Part shown: piece by piece, positions 25,473 through 34,485 of the stretch
Layout: each line of letters opens with the position of its first letter
Numbering within the stretch: position 1 is the stretch's first letter
Origin: Candidatus Heimdallarchaeota archaeon
GTDB lineage: Archaea > Asgardarchaeota > Heimdallarchaeia > Heimdallarchaeales > Heimdallarchaeaceae
Direction of reading: 5' to 3'
DNA length: 48,290 bases
NCBI GenBank assembly: GCA_019057815.1
Contig: JAHLWR010000026.1
Location: 1 to 48,290, forward strand
Position numbers and translations under genes: made by a program
The notes under the pieces: generated by a model
Database searches by the model: none
Told to the model about the DNA's origin: nothing
What the model saw: the letters and a program-made list of their open reading frames with translations, nothing else

Positions 25473-26417
25473 TTAATCAGAAAGAGCATATTTAGTGGTT
25501 GTATAGGTTTCTTTTATTTCGACTTTTCCATTATTATATTTAGTTGCAAATTGCCCACAATTTGTTCCAATCTCATTTTCTTCGTATTCCCCAAAACTTA
25601 TTTCAGCCTCAAATCCTCTTTTTATGAATTCTTGAACTAATGGAAAGAATTCTGAATTTTCTTCTGTTATGCCACTTTTTATTTTATTTGTTACAGCTTT
25701 GTTTGTTGGATTTATTGGAGTTAACTTAATCCAATATTTATCTGGGTTGAAATGTTTTCTTACAATTTCTGGATCTATCTCTGAATCTTCTGCAACTGCA
25801 AAATTAAGAGTTATTTTCCTATCTCCTTCTTTGAACCATTTTTCTCCGTATGACGCAATCTCACTTAGATTCCAAATCTTTGGAGAAATCCATTTCCTTC
25901 TCTTTTCATCACTTGTAGAATGAATTGAGAACTGAAGTTGGAATTTTCCTTTAGGATATAATTGATCTTTAATTGTTATCAATCTGTTAAAAAACTCTTC
26001 AGAATTTTTTGGTGCGACAGTACTAATACATGGCATTAATCCTGGAGCTTCATACTTCTTATACAACTCTTCAAGAACTTCTAGAACATTTTCGTTCAGA
26101 GCAGGTTCTCCCATTCTAGCAAATTGGACTTTAAATTTTTCAACTAGTACTTTTCCATCTGTGTAACGAGCTTTAACCATATAATCTATTTCCTCAAGCA
26201 TCTCTTCTTTTGATACTTTCCCGTGGAAATACTCTCCAGCATCACACATTAAACAGCCAATAGGACAACCGTACATTGTAGAGATGATTAGCACCCATTT
26301 TTTCTCCCTGGGGATGGGTGGTTGTAAACTCTCAACAAATTCTAGGACTTTGTCATCATTTTTGGCTACGTATAATATTGCTAAGTCCTCTTTTCCATAC
26401 TTACCTAGAAGTTCCAT
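25473..26417 (-). CDS. RlmN/Cfr-like radical SAM protein
   Basis: 314 residues. The radical SAM cluster is Cys51-x3-Cys55-x2-Cys58 in GCPIGCLMC, followed by ARMGEPALNEN (residues 100-110), LQFSIHSTSDEKRRK and KLTPINPTNKA, all at the positions seen in RlmN/Cfr methyl synthases. Cys287 in NCGQF matches the methyl-carrying Cys355 of E. coli RlmN. The second essential Cys (Cys118 in E. coli RlmN) is absent: its place near residue 44 is Ile. RlmN methylates A2503 of 23S rRNA and some tRNAs; a protein missing one Cys may do other chemistry. It overlaps the upstream flavoprotein gene by 17 bases. Confidence 0.75.
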   Translation of the reverse strand: MELLGKYGKEDLAILYVAKNDDKVLEFVESLQPPIPREKKWVLIISTMYGCPIGCLMCDAGEYFHGKVSKEEMLEEIDYMVKARYTDGKVLVEKFKVQFARMGEPALNENVLEVLEELYKKYEAPGLMPCISTVAPKNSEEFFNRLITIKDQLYPKGKFQLQFSIHSTSDEKRRKWISPKIWNLSEIASYGEKWFKEGDRKITLNFAVAEDSEIDPEIVRKHFNPDKYWIKLTPINPTNKAVTNKIKSGITEENSEFFPLVQEFIKRGFEAEISFGEYEENEIGTNCGQFATKYNNGKVEIKETYTTTKYALSD

Positions 26418-27324
26418 TGTAATCTTCCTTAACTAATACCTTTTTTATTATTTCCATTGCTGCTTTCATTCCATCTCCCATTGCAATTGACACTTGTCGA
26501 AAATTGCCTGATTTTACATCTCCAATAAAGTAAAGACCTGAATCATCATTTGGATTTTTATATTGTTGCATACATTTAGAATCTAAGAAGCTGATATTTG
26601 GTTCTCTACCTATAGCTACAAGAATATAATTAGATGTAATTTGCTCTTCTCTTCCTTCATTTAAGATTGTTAAAATTATCTTATCATCTTCTATTTCTAC
26701 TTTCATTGGTTCTCTGTCTTTCAGAAATGTGATATTTTCTTGTTCTTTTACTCTCTCTTGCAGAACTGGTAGACTCTTTGTTTTCTGTTGTCTTTGTATA
26801 ATTGTTATAAGACCCATCGATTTACATAAATTGAGTGCGTAATCATAAGCAACGTCCCCACTTCCAATAATTGTTATTTTTTTATTAGCGATTATATTCG
26901 ATTTTAGGTTGAAGATTTCATAAAAAAGTAGATTCTTTTTCTTGGCTTTTTCTTCTCCCTTAACGTTTAATCTTTTTGGTTTAGACCCTGTTCCGATTAT
27001 AACTTGATCAGCTAATATTCTGCTTTTTGAAGTTATTATTTCATATTCATTCTTTAGTAAAGTAACTTTTTCGACTTCTTCTAAAATCACTTGAACATCA
27101 TTTTTTTCTAATTGTTTTTGAATCAATGTAACATAGTCTTCTCCACTAATTCCTTCAGGAAAACCAAGTAAATTCTCTATTAAGTTCGCATTTTTAATTG
27201 TCCCACCAATATTTTCGCTTAGGAGCGTGGGTTTCATATCTGAACGACTCAGTTGTATTGCTGCTGTAACACATGCTGGTCCCCCACCTATCAACACAAT
27301 CCTAGTTTTCTTATTCTCTTTCAT
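26401..27324 (-). CDS. Thioredoxin-reductase-like flavoprotein lacking CxxC
   Basis: 307 residues with the two dinucleotide-binding folds of thioredoxin reductase: FAD site at 11-17 (LIGGGPA) and NAD(P)H site in ITIIGSGDVAYDYA near residue 155, plus the C-terminal YFIGDVKSGNFRQVSIAMGDG motif. The redox CxxC usually just before the second fold is missing, so it cannot reduce thioredoxin in the normal way. It may pass electrons to a protein partner such as the radical SAM enzyme encoded next, with which it overlaps. It starts within the end of the isochorismatase-like gene, with a GGAGG-type site. Confidence 0.82.
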   Translation of the reverse strand: MKENKKTRIVLIGGGPACVTAAIQLSRSDMKPTLLSENIGGTIKNANLIENLLGFPEGISGEDYVTLIQKQLEKNDVQVILEEVEKVTLLKNEYEIITSKSRILADQVIIGTGSKPKRLNVKGEEKAKKKNLLFYEIFNLKSNIIANKKITIIGSGDVAYDYALNLCKSMGLITIIQRQQKTKSLPVLQERVKEQENITFLKDREPMKVEIEDDKIILTILNEGREEQITSNYILVAIGREPNISFLDSKCMQQYKNPNDDSGLYFIGDVKSGNFRQVSIAMGDGMKAAMEIIKKVLVKEDYNGTSR

Positions 27325-27964
27325 TCAAAATCTCCTCCGAAGAAAGACATACACCAAAACCGTGTGAAACCGCTCTTATTGTTCCCAGATGAAGTTGTTC
27401 AGTATATGTTGCTGTAGCATCTACAATAAAAAAAGGTTCAAATCCCCGCATAAAAGCTTCCCTTAACGTTGTTTCGCAACAAAGATGAGACATCACTCCA
27501 GTAATCAAGACTTGACTAATTTCACTCTTATTTAACATATTTTCAAGTTCTGTATTCATAAATGCGCTATAATGATTCTTTATTATCTTAGTTCCTTGAT
27601 CAGCTTGTAACTCTTTGATGATTTCAGATTCTTTTTCATCGATTGAAATACTATCCCTCCACCATAATCTCATTAAGTCTTTTTCTTGACCGCTGGTAAC
27701 GTGTCTTGTAAAAATGATAGGTCTATCTAACAATGCCATTTTTTTGATGATTCTTTGTATAGGTTTAATTATGCATTGAACCGAAGGAATGAATGCATGG
27801 GAGTTGTAATCAGTAAAATAATTTTGCATGTCAAGCACTAAAAGAGCTGCTTTCATCAAATCCAATTTGAACATTTTCCGTGATTTGTGTATTTGGCTTT
27901 CTTTTAACCAATAATCAATTTTTTCCTTCCAATTTGATGATGTTAAATACAGTTCTTTTTGCAT
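27311..27964 (-). CDS. Isochorismatase-family cysteine hydrolase
   Basis: 217 residues. The N-terminal catalytic Asp is in LVLDMQNYF and the nucleophile Cys is in GVMSHLCCETTLREA, the two signatures of the isochorismatase/nicotinamidase family. Members hydrolyse nicotinamide, isochorismate, ureidoacrylate or similar. The substrate is not clear; NAD salvage is one option. It is first of three overlapping genes with the flavoprotein and radical SAM gene, which suggests that the three work together. Confidence 0.85.
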   Translation of the reverse strand: MQKELYLTSSNWKEKIDYWLKESQIHKSRKMFKLDLMKAALLVLDMQNYFTDYNSHAFIPSVQCIIKPIQRIIKKMALLDRPIIFTRHVTSGQEKDLMRLWWRDSISIDEKESEIIKELQADQGTKIIKNHYSAFMNTELENMLNKSEISQVLITGVMSHLCCETTLREAFMRGFEPFFIVDATATYTEQLHLGTIRAVSHGFGVCLSSEEILNERE

Positions 27965-28105
27965 ATAATCTGATTTATAGATAATCCATTATTGAAAGTT
28001 TTGTTATTAAGAAAATCCTCTATATAGATAAGAATCATATTATTGCAATGTACTGAAAATGGAAGAACAGTATATGAATACTGATAACCTTGCTGTTTTT
28101 ATGAG

Positions 28106-28113
28106 TTTATAAA
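28106..28113 (+). promoter_or_regulatory. TATA box of the TnpB-like gene
   Basis: TTTATAAA lies about 26 bases before the ATG at 28136, which suits a leaderless transcript. Confidence 0.5.
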
Positions 28114-28135
28114 TGAAATTAAGTATTAAGTATTG

Positions 28136-30058
28136 ATGTCCTCTGTTTCAAAGGTGTCTATATTAGGACTTAGTAGTAAAGTTCTAAGGACATACACCTT
28201 AGGTGTTAAATTTGAAGGTGATAAAAGAACAAAGAGGACAAAAGAGATTGAAGCAAACAAACGCGTAAAAGGTTTACAAGTAAGACAAGAAGACATGATT
28301 TATAATACAAAAACCATTAATACAGCTCTAAATATCGCAAGAGAATTACCAGATAAAGACAGTAAATTTGCACCAGCCGTTATCCAAGAACACACAAAAA
28401 ACTATGCTAACATTGGGAATAGTGCATATTATCAGCTTTTCATTGCAGCTAAAGGTACCATTGATAGAGAAAAAAAAGTTTCTGATATTTTTCAATTATT
28501 ATTAAAATGGAAATCCCAAGCTTTAGAGTGGATTATTTTCGGTAGAAGTCCTAGAGTTGAAAACATTCTGACTTTTCAATGGAAAATAAAGCGAATCTAT
28601 ATCATTAATCTATTAACTAGCTCTCGAAGACAAATAGATAATTTTGTACCTCAGGAAATACACTTCAATAAAAGTCTTCCAAATCTTACTGAAAGAGAGA
28701 TCAAAAGTGCTTTCTCCAAATTCTATCAGAAAAAGTGTAAGGAGTTATCTTTAAAAAAAATGACATCTAAAGAGAAATCATTTCTTGAAAAATTAAAGCT
28801 CTTTGATAATAATCTAGATTTTATATCTTCTAACCTACATGAATGGAATAATATGGAGCATAAATCTCGTTGGCAAAGTCTCAAAAAACTTAGTAGAGGA
28901 ATAGCAAAAACATTTGGTAATGAAAGTAGAAGATTATTCTCTCCTTTAAGATCGATTATACTCTTCGCACTTTCTTCAAAATTAGAAGAAACTGTCTCTA
29001 AAATTATTAAAAATTCTGACCCAAAAAAATGTGTTTCTCCTCCATTTAAAACAAAAAAGAAAGGAAGATTGCCAATAATCCTGTTAATGAAGAAAGATTA
29101 CGTTATTGTAAGACCTGGTAATGCCAAGCAGATGACTGAACTAGTACAAAGAGATGGCAGTTTTGAACTTGGGTTTCCATTAAAAGGTTATTCTAGAATA
29201 AATGGTAATCTAGTATTTCCAAGAAAAGTAAAGGAATATATCAGAAATGGTGCTAAGATAAAATTATTGAAAATTCAACATGGAAAAGCTCCAAGTTATA
29301 AAATCTGTGTGTCTGTGGTTTTGGAAGGATCTAATTCAATGTTTATTAGTCACAAACTTACTAAAAAACTTCTGAAACCAATAAGAACAAACTCTTCAAG
29401 TGTACTAGGTTTGGATATAAATCGTCTTAGTGACTATATTCTTGCATTTTCAAATCAAATAAGAATACCTAAAGAAATTAAGATATTGATAAGAAAATAT
29501 AATCACCTGAACTCAAGAATCATTCCACAGCTTAGTTACGCTTTGAAAAACAAAGGTAGAGATAAGAATTCACATGATTACTGCAAATTGAAAGGTGAAT
29601 TAGACAGGGTTTATTCAAAAAGAAAGAAGATTTTATCTGAAATCAAGAATTTACTACCACATCTGATAGCTGCTGTGTTAATAAAAAGTGGTAGTTGTTA
29701 TCTATGCATTGAAAATCTAGATTTTGATCCTAGAGGAAAAAAGGGGGCTCTTGGGAAAGCGTTTTATTCCATGCCTGATGAAATAGACATTTTCGAAAAA
29801 GCTATATTAATTGCTACAAAAATTTCTGGAAGAATTATTCGCTTAATAAAGGTACCACCCCAAGGCACCAGCACCTATCATTTCCAATGTAGAGGAATTT
29901 TAGATAGAACCAATCATTATTATGATAAAGCTTTGTGTAAGAAATGTGGAGATTATGTTGATACTCACCACAATGCAGCTCGAAATATTAAAGATAAAGG
30001 AGAGCAACTATTGCAATCACTAAATCGTCCCTCTTCGCATGCGAGGGTTACAGAATGA
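28136..30058 (+). CDS. tnpB: Long TnpB-like RuvC nuclease, IS200/IS605 type
   Basis: 640 residues from ATG 28136; an in-frame TTG precedes it. The RuvC triad is Asp427 (LGLDIN), Glu526 (CIENLD) and Asp609 (VDTHHNAARNI). The zinc ribbon is degenerate: a CKKCG knuckle is present but the first knuckle has a single Cys (FQCRG). TnpB is normally 350-450 residues; here about 250 extra N-terminal residues, rich in helix, give it the size of small Cas12 effectors. TnpB uses a guide RNA made from the transposon end to cut DNA. No tnpA transposase lies beside it, so it is either a solo element or immobile. The tail (RPSSHARVTE) is typical of archaeal TnpB. Confidence 0.85.
   Translation: MSSVSKVSILGLSSKVLRTYTLGVKFEGDKRTKRTKEIEANKRVKGLQVRQEDMIYNTKTINTALNIARELPDKDSKFAPAVIQEHTKNYANIGNSAYYQLFIAAKGTIDREKKVSDIFQLLLKWKSQALEWIIFGRSPRVENILTFQWKIKRIYIINLLTSSRRQIDNFVPQEIHFNKSLPNLTEREIKSAFSKFYQKKCKELSLKKMTSKEKSFLEKLKLFDNNLDFISSNLHEWNNMEHKSRWQSLKKLSRGIAKTFGNESRRLFSPLRSIILFALSSKLEETVSKIIKNSDPKKCVSPPFKTKKKGRLPIILLMKKDYVIVRPGNAKQMTELVQRDGSFELGFPLKGYSRINGNLVFPRKVKEYIRNGAKIKLLKIQHGKAPSYKICVSVVLEGSNSMFISHKLTKKLLKPIRTNSSSVLGLDINRLSDYILAFSNQIRIPKEIKILIRKYNHLNSRIIPQLSYALKNKGRDKNSHDYCKLKGELDRVYSKRKKILSEIKNLLPHLIAAVLIKSGSCYLCIENLDFDPRGKKGALGKAFYSMPDEIDIFEKAILIATKISGRIIRLIKVPPQGTSTYHFQCRGILDRTNHYYDKALCKKCGDYVDTHHNAARNIKDKGEQLLQSLNRPSSHARVTE
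30029..30047 (+). ncRNA. Hairpin at tnpB 3' end, possible omega-RNA part
   Basis: CCCTC at 30029-30033 pairs with GAGGG at 30043-30047 over the last codons of tnpB. In IS200/IS605 elements the guide RNA scaffold overlaps the tnpB 3' end and runs into the right end. A second possible stem (CCTAA/TTAGG, about 30113-30141) follows downstream. No guide boundary can be set without a second copy. Confidence 0.35.
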
Positions 30059-30305
30059 AATCTGTCAAGTTGTAAAACTTCATAGCATGTGTGCTGTTTA
30101 GAGGACCTTACTGTCCTAAATGAAACTCTTCTGACTTAGGGATCATTATTTACATTATTAATAAACGAAAATATATGGTTTTCTTATTCTCCATTTTTGC
30201 AGTATAATGATATTTGTTTCTCACTAACTGAATAATACCAAGCTTGCTGTTTAGTGGACATTATTATAAGGGAGTGCTTGCCTTACACAGTTTCTAACTA
30301 GTTTA

Positions 30306-30998
30306 ATGGCAATATATTTAGCATATCAGTACACATCAGATTATGTGAAGAAGTTATACATTATCATTGTTTCAATAATCATTCTAGCCTCTCTAATTAG
30401 CCCAGTTCTCTATTTTGTCTTAAAACCCGAGCTGATTCCAATTGTACAACCATCTTTCTTAATTAATGATAGAGAAATTAATGATTTCACGTATCAACTT
30501 CAAGATATAGATATTGACGAGATAGGTAATTCAAAATATGATCTTCTCATTATCGATTATTCCTCTGATGGGTCAGAAGAAGGTGAGTATCCCATTTCTG
30601 ATTTACAGCTCATGAAAGAACCAGAAGACAAACTTCTTCTGAGTTACTTGAGTATTGGAGAAGCTGAAACATATCGTTTTTATTGGGATGAAGTTTGGGA
30701 TTCGAATAATGATGGTATCCCTGATCCTTCTGCTCCTGAGTGGTTAGATGTGGAGAATCCTGAATGGGCTGGTAATTTCAAAGTCAAATATTGGATTAAG
30801 GAGTGGCAGAACATTATATTTGGTTCTAATGATAGTTACTTGGATAGAATAATCAATAATGGTTTTGATGGTTGTTATCTTGATATAATCGATGCATATG
30901 AGTACTATCAAGATTCATTTCCAGAATCTAAACAAGAAATGATGAATTTTGTGGGTAATCTAAGTCTATATACCAAGGCAAAAAAAGTGATTTTTTAG
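30306..30998 (+). CDS. TM1410/GH114-like glycosidase-fold protein, N-terminal part
   Basis: 230 residues with one N-terminal membrane anchor (about 15-40). After it the protein follows the TIM-barrel family that includes MJ1477, TM1410 and GH114 polygalactosaminidases: LLSYLSIGEAETYRFYW and GFDGCYLDIIDAYEYY carry the expected acidic active-site residues. The domain should face outside the cell. The frame is lost at a run of seven A (30980-30986), and the remainder of the domain continues in the -1 frame to 31306. With one more A, or a -1 slip on this A run, a single protein of about 330 residues results. The TM1410/GH114 call is good; the sugar substrate is unknown. Confidence 0.75.
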   Translation: MAIYLAYQYTSDYVKKLYIIIVSIIILASLISPVLYFVLKPELIPIVQPSFLINDREINDFTYQLQDIDIDEIGNSKYDLLIIDYSSDGSEEGEYPISDLQLMKEPEDKLLLSYLSIGEAETYRFYWDEVWDSNNDGIPDPSAPEWLDVENPEWAGNFKVKYWIKEWQNIIFGSNDSYLDRIINNGFDGCYLDIIDAYEYYQDSFPESKQEMMNFVGNLSLYTKAKKVIF

Positions 30999-31021
30999 TA
31001 TTTGTTCAAAACAGTGAACAA

Positions 31022-31306
31022 TTGTTAGATAATTCAAATTATATAGATTCAATAGATGGAATAGGAAGAGAAGATGTTTATTACTATGACAATAGTAAAA
31101 ATAATCAAGAAGAAATCGAGGAGATTAAATCTTATCTCGACATAATGTTGTCAGCTGGAAAACCAGTTTTGATAGTAGATTATCCAACCAGAAACTCAAG
31201 AATCTATGATGTTTATCAAAGAGCTTCTGGCGATGGTTTTCTTGCATATGTTGGTCCAAGAGATTTACATAAACTTCGTTATTACGATTTTGCACTTCCG
31301 GATTAG
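31022..31306 (+). CDS. C-terminal part of the frameshifted TM1410/GH114-like protein
   Basis: Reading back from this frame to the A run gives KSDFLVFVQNSEQLL, a usual strand of the family, followed by YIDSIDGIGREDVYYY, VLIVDYPT and ending YDFALPD. The part has no start codon of its own beyond an internal TTG at 31022 and no signal for separate translation. It completes the barrel begun at 30306. Confidence 0.7.
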   Translation: MLDNSNYIDSIDGIGREDVYYYDNSKNNQEEIEEIKSYLDIMLSAGKPVLIVDYPTRNSRIYDVYQRASGDGFLAYVGPRDLHKLRYYDFALPD

Positions 31307-31386
31307 ATTTGTTTTAGATATCAGTTGGACCTTTTCTGATGATTTCTCTTAATTCTTCTATGTTCACTCTCCAATCGCTATTGTTT

Positions 31387-31779
31387 CTATCCAGTTACTG
31401 AAATATGACCTTGAACTATTTTCCATTTACCTTCAATCTCCCTTAAAACACCAGTTAACCTTGCAGGAATACTTCTCCACTCACCTTCAATTTTTACTTT
31501 AACGTTAACCTCAGCAGCAATCCAAGCGATTATACCATGTGAGTTTATTGTTAACCAGTCATATGTAAGAGAAATCTCTCCATGTCTTTCCTTGTCTTCT
31601 GCTGGTGCATTTTTGTACTCTTCCCATCCTAACCATTTTTCACCTGTACCAAACATTACAAGATTTTCATCTTGTAAAAAAAGGTTAAGATATCTGTCTA
31701 GGTCATCTTTAGGATAAGCTTCTACAAATTCTTTAAAAAATGCTTTTACTTCTGCTTCAACTCGTGGATCATTAATCAT
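31387..31779 (-). CDS. SnoaL/NTF2-like cone-fold protein
   Basis: 130 residues with the pattern of NTF2-like (SnoaL/DUF4440) proteins: an N-terminal helix ending in an acidic DLDRYLNLF turn, FGTGEKWLGWEEYK, then strands ending in GKWKIVQGHIS. Members are small-molecule isomerases, cyclases or binding proteins. The ligand is unknown. An AGGAGG-like sequence precedes the start. Confidence 0.7.
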   Translation of the reverse strand: MINDPRVEAEVKAFFKEFVEAYPKDDLDRYLNLFLQDENLVMFGTGEKWLGWEEYKNAPAEDKERHGEISLTYDWLTINSHGIIAWIAAEVNVKVKIEGEWRSIPARLTGVLREIEGKWKIVQGHISVTG

Positions 31780-31937
31780 AAGATTACCTCCTCATAAGGG
31801 ATACTTGAAAGGAGTTATTAAATTTTTATGAGATAAATTGAATCTTCAGTTAAATAGATTTGAATCTAAAAGGTCAGTAAAATATACATATCAATGGTTA
31901 AGAAAAACTGGATCAGAAAGTGTAATCTGATTTGTCA

Positions 31938-31947
31938 TATTTTAAAT
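31938..31947 (+). promoter_or_regulatory. TATA box of the ABC exporter operon
   Basis: TATTTTAAAT is centred about 30 bases before the ATG at 31973, consistent with a leaderless or nearly leaderless transcript. Confidence 0.5.
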
Positions 31948-31972
31948 ACTACTTTGAATATTTAATTCTAGT

Positions 31973-32959
31973 ATGGGTACTGTAGTTGAGTGCAAGAACC
32001 TAACAAAAAAATTTGGTGATTTTCAAGCAATTGATAATGTTTCATTTACAGTCGAAGAGGGTGAGCTTTTCACACTTCTTGGTCCAAATGGAGCAGGCAA
32101 AACCACCATTGTGAAGATACTCACAGGACAACTAAGTGCTACTTCTGGAAGAGCCGAAGTGCTAGGCGTTAATATTAGTGAGATATTGAAAAGTGATATG
32201 AAATACAAATTAAGTTATGTTCCACAAGAACATCTAGTTTGGGACGATTTAACTGTTCAAGAGAATGTATCACTGATGGGTAAGTTATATGGTTTAAAAA
32301 AGGTTGAACTTCAAAAAAAAGTTTCAAAAATGATTGAAAACTTTGGTCTGAAAGGGCATGAGAAAAAACGTGCAGATAAGTTGTCAGGAGGTATGAAGAG
32401 AAAATTAAGCATAATTATGGCATTGATGAATGATCCATTACTACTGTTTTTAGACGAACCAACTACAGGATTAGATGTCCATGCACGAACATTACTTATG
32501 GAAGACTTGAAGCGATTAAAGAATGCAGGAACAACGATAATCTTAACCACACATCTAATGGAAGAAGCTGAAGCTCTTTCTAGCCGCGTTTTAATCATAA
32601 ATAAAGGTAAAATTGTGTCTATGGGTACGGTTGAAGAGCTGATACAGAGTTATGTAGGAGAAAAGGTGCTTCAAGTAGGGCTTACAAAAGATTCAGATGA
32701 TTTTGAACGGTTCCTCAAAACGAAGAAGAAAGAAAATGCTGAATTGGATTATATTAGAATAAAAGATACTTTTTTTGTAAAAAGTGATGAAATCACAAGA
32801 TTGATGGATGAAATCATGAAAATTGAAGCGATTATGGGCGATATAATGGAGATGAATATTAAAAAAGGAGGTTTGAAAGAATCATTCCTCTTTATGACGA
32901 GGGAATTGTATGATAATTCTACTGTTATTGTCGAAACGAAGGAGAGTGAAGAAAAATGA
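31973..32959 (+). CDS. ABC transporter ATP-binding protein, drug/ABC-2 type
   Basis: 328 residues. Walker A is at 37-44 (GPNGAGKT), the signature LSGGMKRKL near residue 140, Walker B LLFLDEPTTGLD, and the H-loop TTH. A C-terminal extension of about 100 residues is typical of exporters of the DrrA/CcmA group. It powers the membrane partner encoded next; the two genes overlap by four bases (ATGA). The substrate is unknown. Confidence 0.93.
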   Translation: MGTVVECKNLTKKFGDFQAIDNVSFTVEEGELFTLLGPNGAGKTTIVKILTGQLSATSGRAEVLGVNISEILKSDMKYKLSYVPQEHLVWDDLTVQENVSLMGKLYGLKKVELQKKVSKMIENFGLKGHEKKRADKLSGGMKRKLSIIMALMNDPLLLFLDEPTTGLDVHARTLLMEDLKRLKNAGTTIILTTHLMEEAEALSSRVLIINKGKIVSMGTVEELIQSYVGEKVLQVGLTKDSDDFERFLKTKKKENAELDYIRIKDTFFVKSDEITRLMDEIMKIEAIMGDIMEMNIKKGGLKESFLFMTRELYDNSTVIVETKESEEK

Positions 32960-34365
32960 TAGTGTTTGATTTAGCCTTTATAAGAATAAAACAAGTGATT
33001 AGGTCAAAGGAATTTTACTTTTATGTAATAGGATTTCCTCTTTTCTTCATGATTTTATTTGGTTTTATTAGTAGAAGTTGGGCTCCCGCTGTTACAACAC
33101 TTGATATTGGTCTCTACACAGCAGATAATCCAATTGTAGATCCAATTACAGACGAAATGCTAGCAATGGGTAATCTGTTTACATCTGTACTCTCTGATTA
33201 TAAGAGTGAAAGTGGCATTAAAATTTTCTCTACTATTTCTTATGCTGAATTGGAAAAAATGGATACTGATATCCGGAATCTGGTCATCTATGGTGGGGTA
33301 GAGATTCCTTCTGATTTTTCTTCTCAAGCGAGTAATATGACGAGGTATTATGCATCGTTAATATTAATTCAACAACTTACAGCTGAGTTTGAGAATTATC
33401 CCAGCGAAACTGTCAATATCTCTAATGCCATAAACCAGCTCTCAGTTTACTTAAATAGTTCAGCAAATCTTGTTCTGAATTTTCATGGGGATGTTACTCT
33501 GCAAGACACAATGCAATCATACACATATTTATGGCAAATAATGAGTGAGTTCATTTCAAACCATTCAATAATTCACGCTAATTCTATTTGGACGATATTA
33601 CAACAAAACTATAGTTTTTCGTTTGACTTAAATCTAACTAGTGATATATCTTCTAGTAGTTCTGTAAGTTTTGATGTTCAATTAGTTAGCTCTAGTACTG
33701 GGGATGCAATTGAGGATTTTCAACGTGAATTTTATTCTAAACTTCTTCCTGGAAATATCATCAGTACTATACTACTGTCATCAGTTAGTGCTATTTGGAT
33801 TCTAGACCAAGAAAATAAAACAGGATTATTAAAAAGATTGAAACTTACTAAATTAAGCTCTGTCCAGTACTTAGGTAGTATATTGTTAGCATGGTCTACC
33901 ATTGCCATACTGCAAGGAATCTTTATGCTGACATTTGCTGCAATGCTTGGTTTCATTAGTTTCTCATTGAATCCCCTTGTCTGGTTAATGATGATAGCAA
34001 CTATGGCATTACTAGGTATAATTAGTGCAACTATAGCTCTTATAATAGGTTCATTTATTCAGGCAAGAATTGCAGCTCCTATTCTTATTCTCTTTGGTTC
34101 CACTTTACATATGTTTGTTGCAGAATTCTTTATCACGATTAAACCTATTTTTTCGTTTGCTGGTAAAAATTTCTCGTGGCTTGATGCTACTCCTTTCAGA
34201 TCAGCTTTTCTCGTTATGAAAAATGGAATAATGCTCGAATCATCTAGTGAAATAACTGGTTTGTTGTTTGATTTCCTACTTCTAGTCATTTGGACAATTG
34301 TATTATTTGTGATAGGTGCAATAATCTTTAACAAGTATAAATTAAAATATGCAGAAAAAGAGTGA
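32956..34365 (+). CDS. ABC-2 type transporter permease
   Basis: 469 residues. One membrane segment near the N-terminus (about 22-44) is followed by a ~230-residue extracytoplasmic region rich in Ser/Thr/Asn, then five more segments between about 260 and 465. This is the ABC-2 (DrrB/YhgE-like) layout. It forms the export channel with the ATPase whose gene overlaps it. The large external domain suggests handling of an extracellular or lipid-linked substrate. Confidence 0.88.
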   Translation: MIVFDLAFIRIKQVIRSKEFYFYVIGFPLFFMILFGFISRSWAPAVTTLDIGLYTADNPIVDPITDEMLAMGNLFTSVLSDYKSESGIKIFSTISYAELEKMDTDIRNLVIYGGVEIPSDFSSQASNMTRYYASLILIQQLTAEFENYPSETVNISNAINQLSVYLNSSANLVLNFHGDVTLQDTMQSYTYLWQIMSEFISNHSIIHANSIWTILQQNYSFSFDLNLTSDISSSSSVSFDVQLVSSSTGDAIEDFQREFYSKLLPGNIISTILLSSVSAIWILDQENKTGLLKRLKLTKLSSVQYLGSILLAWSTIAILQGIFMLTFAAMLGFISFSLNPLVWLMMIATMALLGIISATIALIIGSFIQARIAAPILILFGSTLHMFVAEFFITIKPIFSFAGKNFSWLDATPFRSAFLVMKNGIMLESSSEITGLLFDFLLLVIWTIVLFVIGAIIFNKYKLKYAEKE

Positions 34366-34376
34366 AAAATTATTCG

Positions 34377-34402
34377 CTTTTCTTTTTTTATCTTTTTATC
34401 TC
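34377..34402 (+). terminator. T-rich terminator of the ABC operon
   Basis: Runs of T (seven and five) with few interruptions follow the permease stop codon, as in archaeal terminators. Confidence 0.5.
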
Positions 34403-34442
34403 CTAAATTACAATTGTATTAAGATTTAAATTCTTGTTGTTG

Positions 34443-34459
34443 AAATAAAATAAAAAAAG
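34443..34459 (-). terminator. Terminator of the KOR-Hdr-Tfr operon
   Basis: On the minus strand a run of seven T and further T-rich sequence begins about 27 bases after the last stop codon of the operon. It faces the terminator of the convergent ABC operon. Confidence 0.5.
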
Positions 34460-34485
34460 AGGGTTGTAATAGGTAATTAAGTAGT

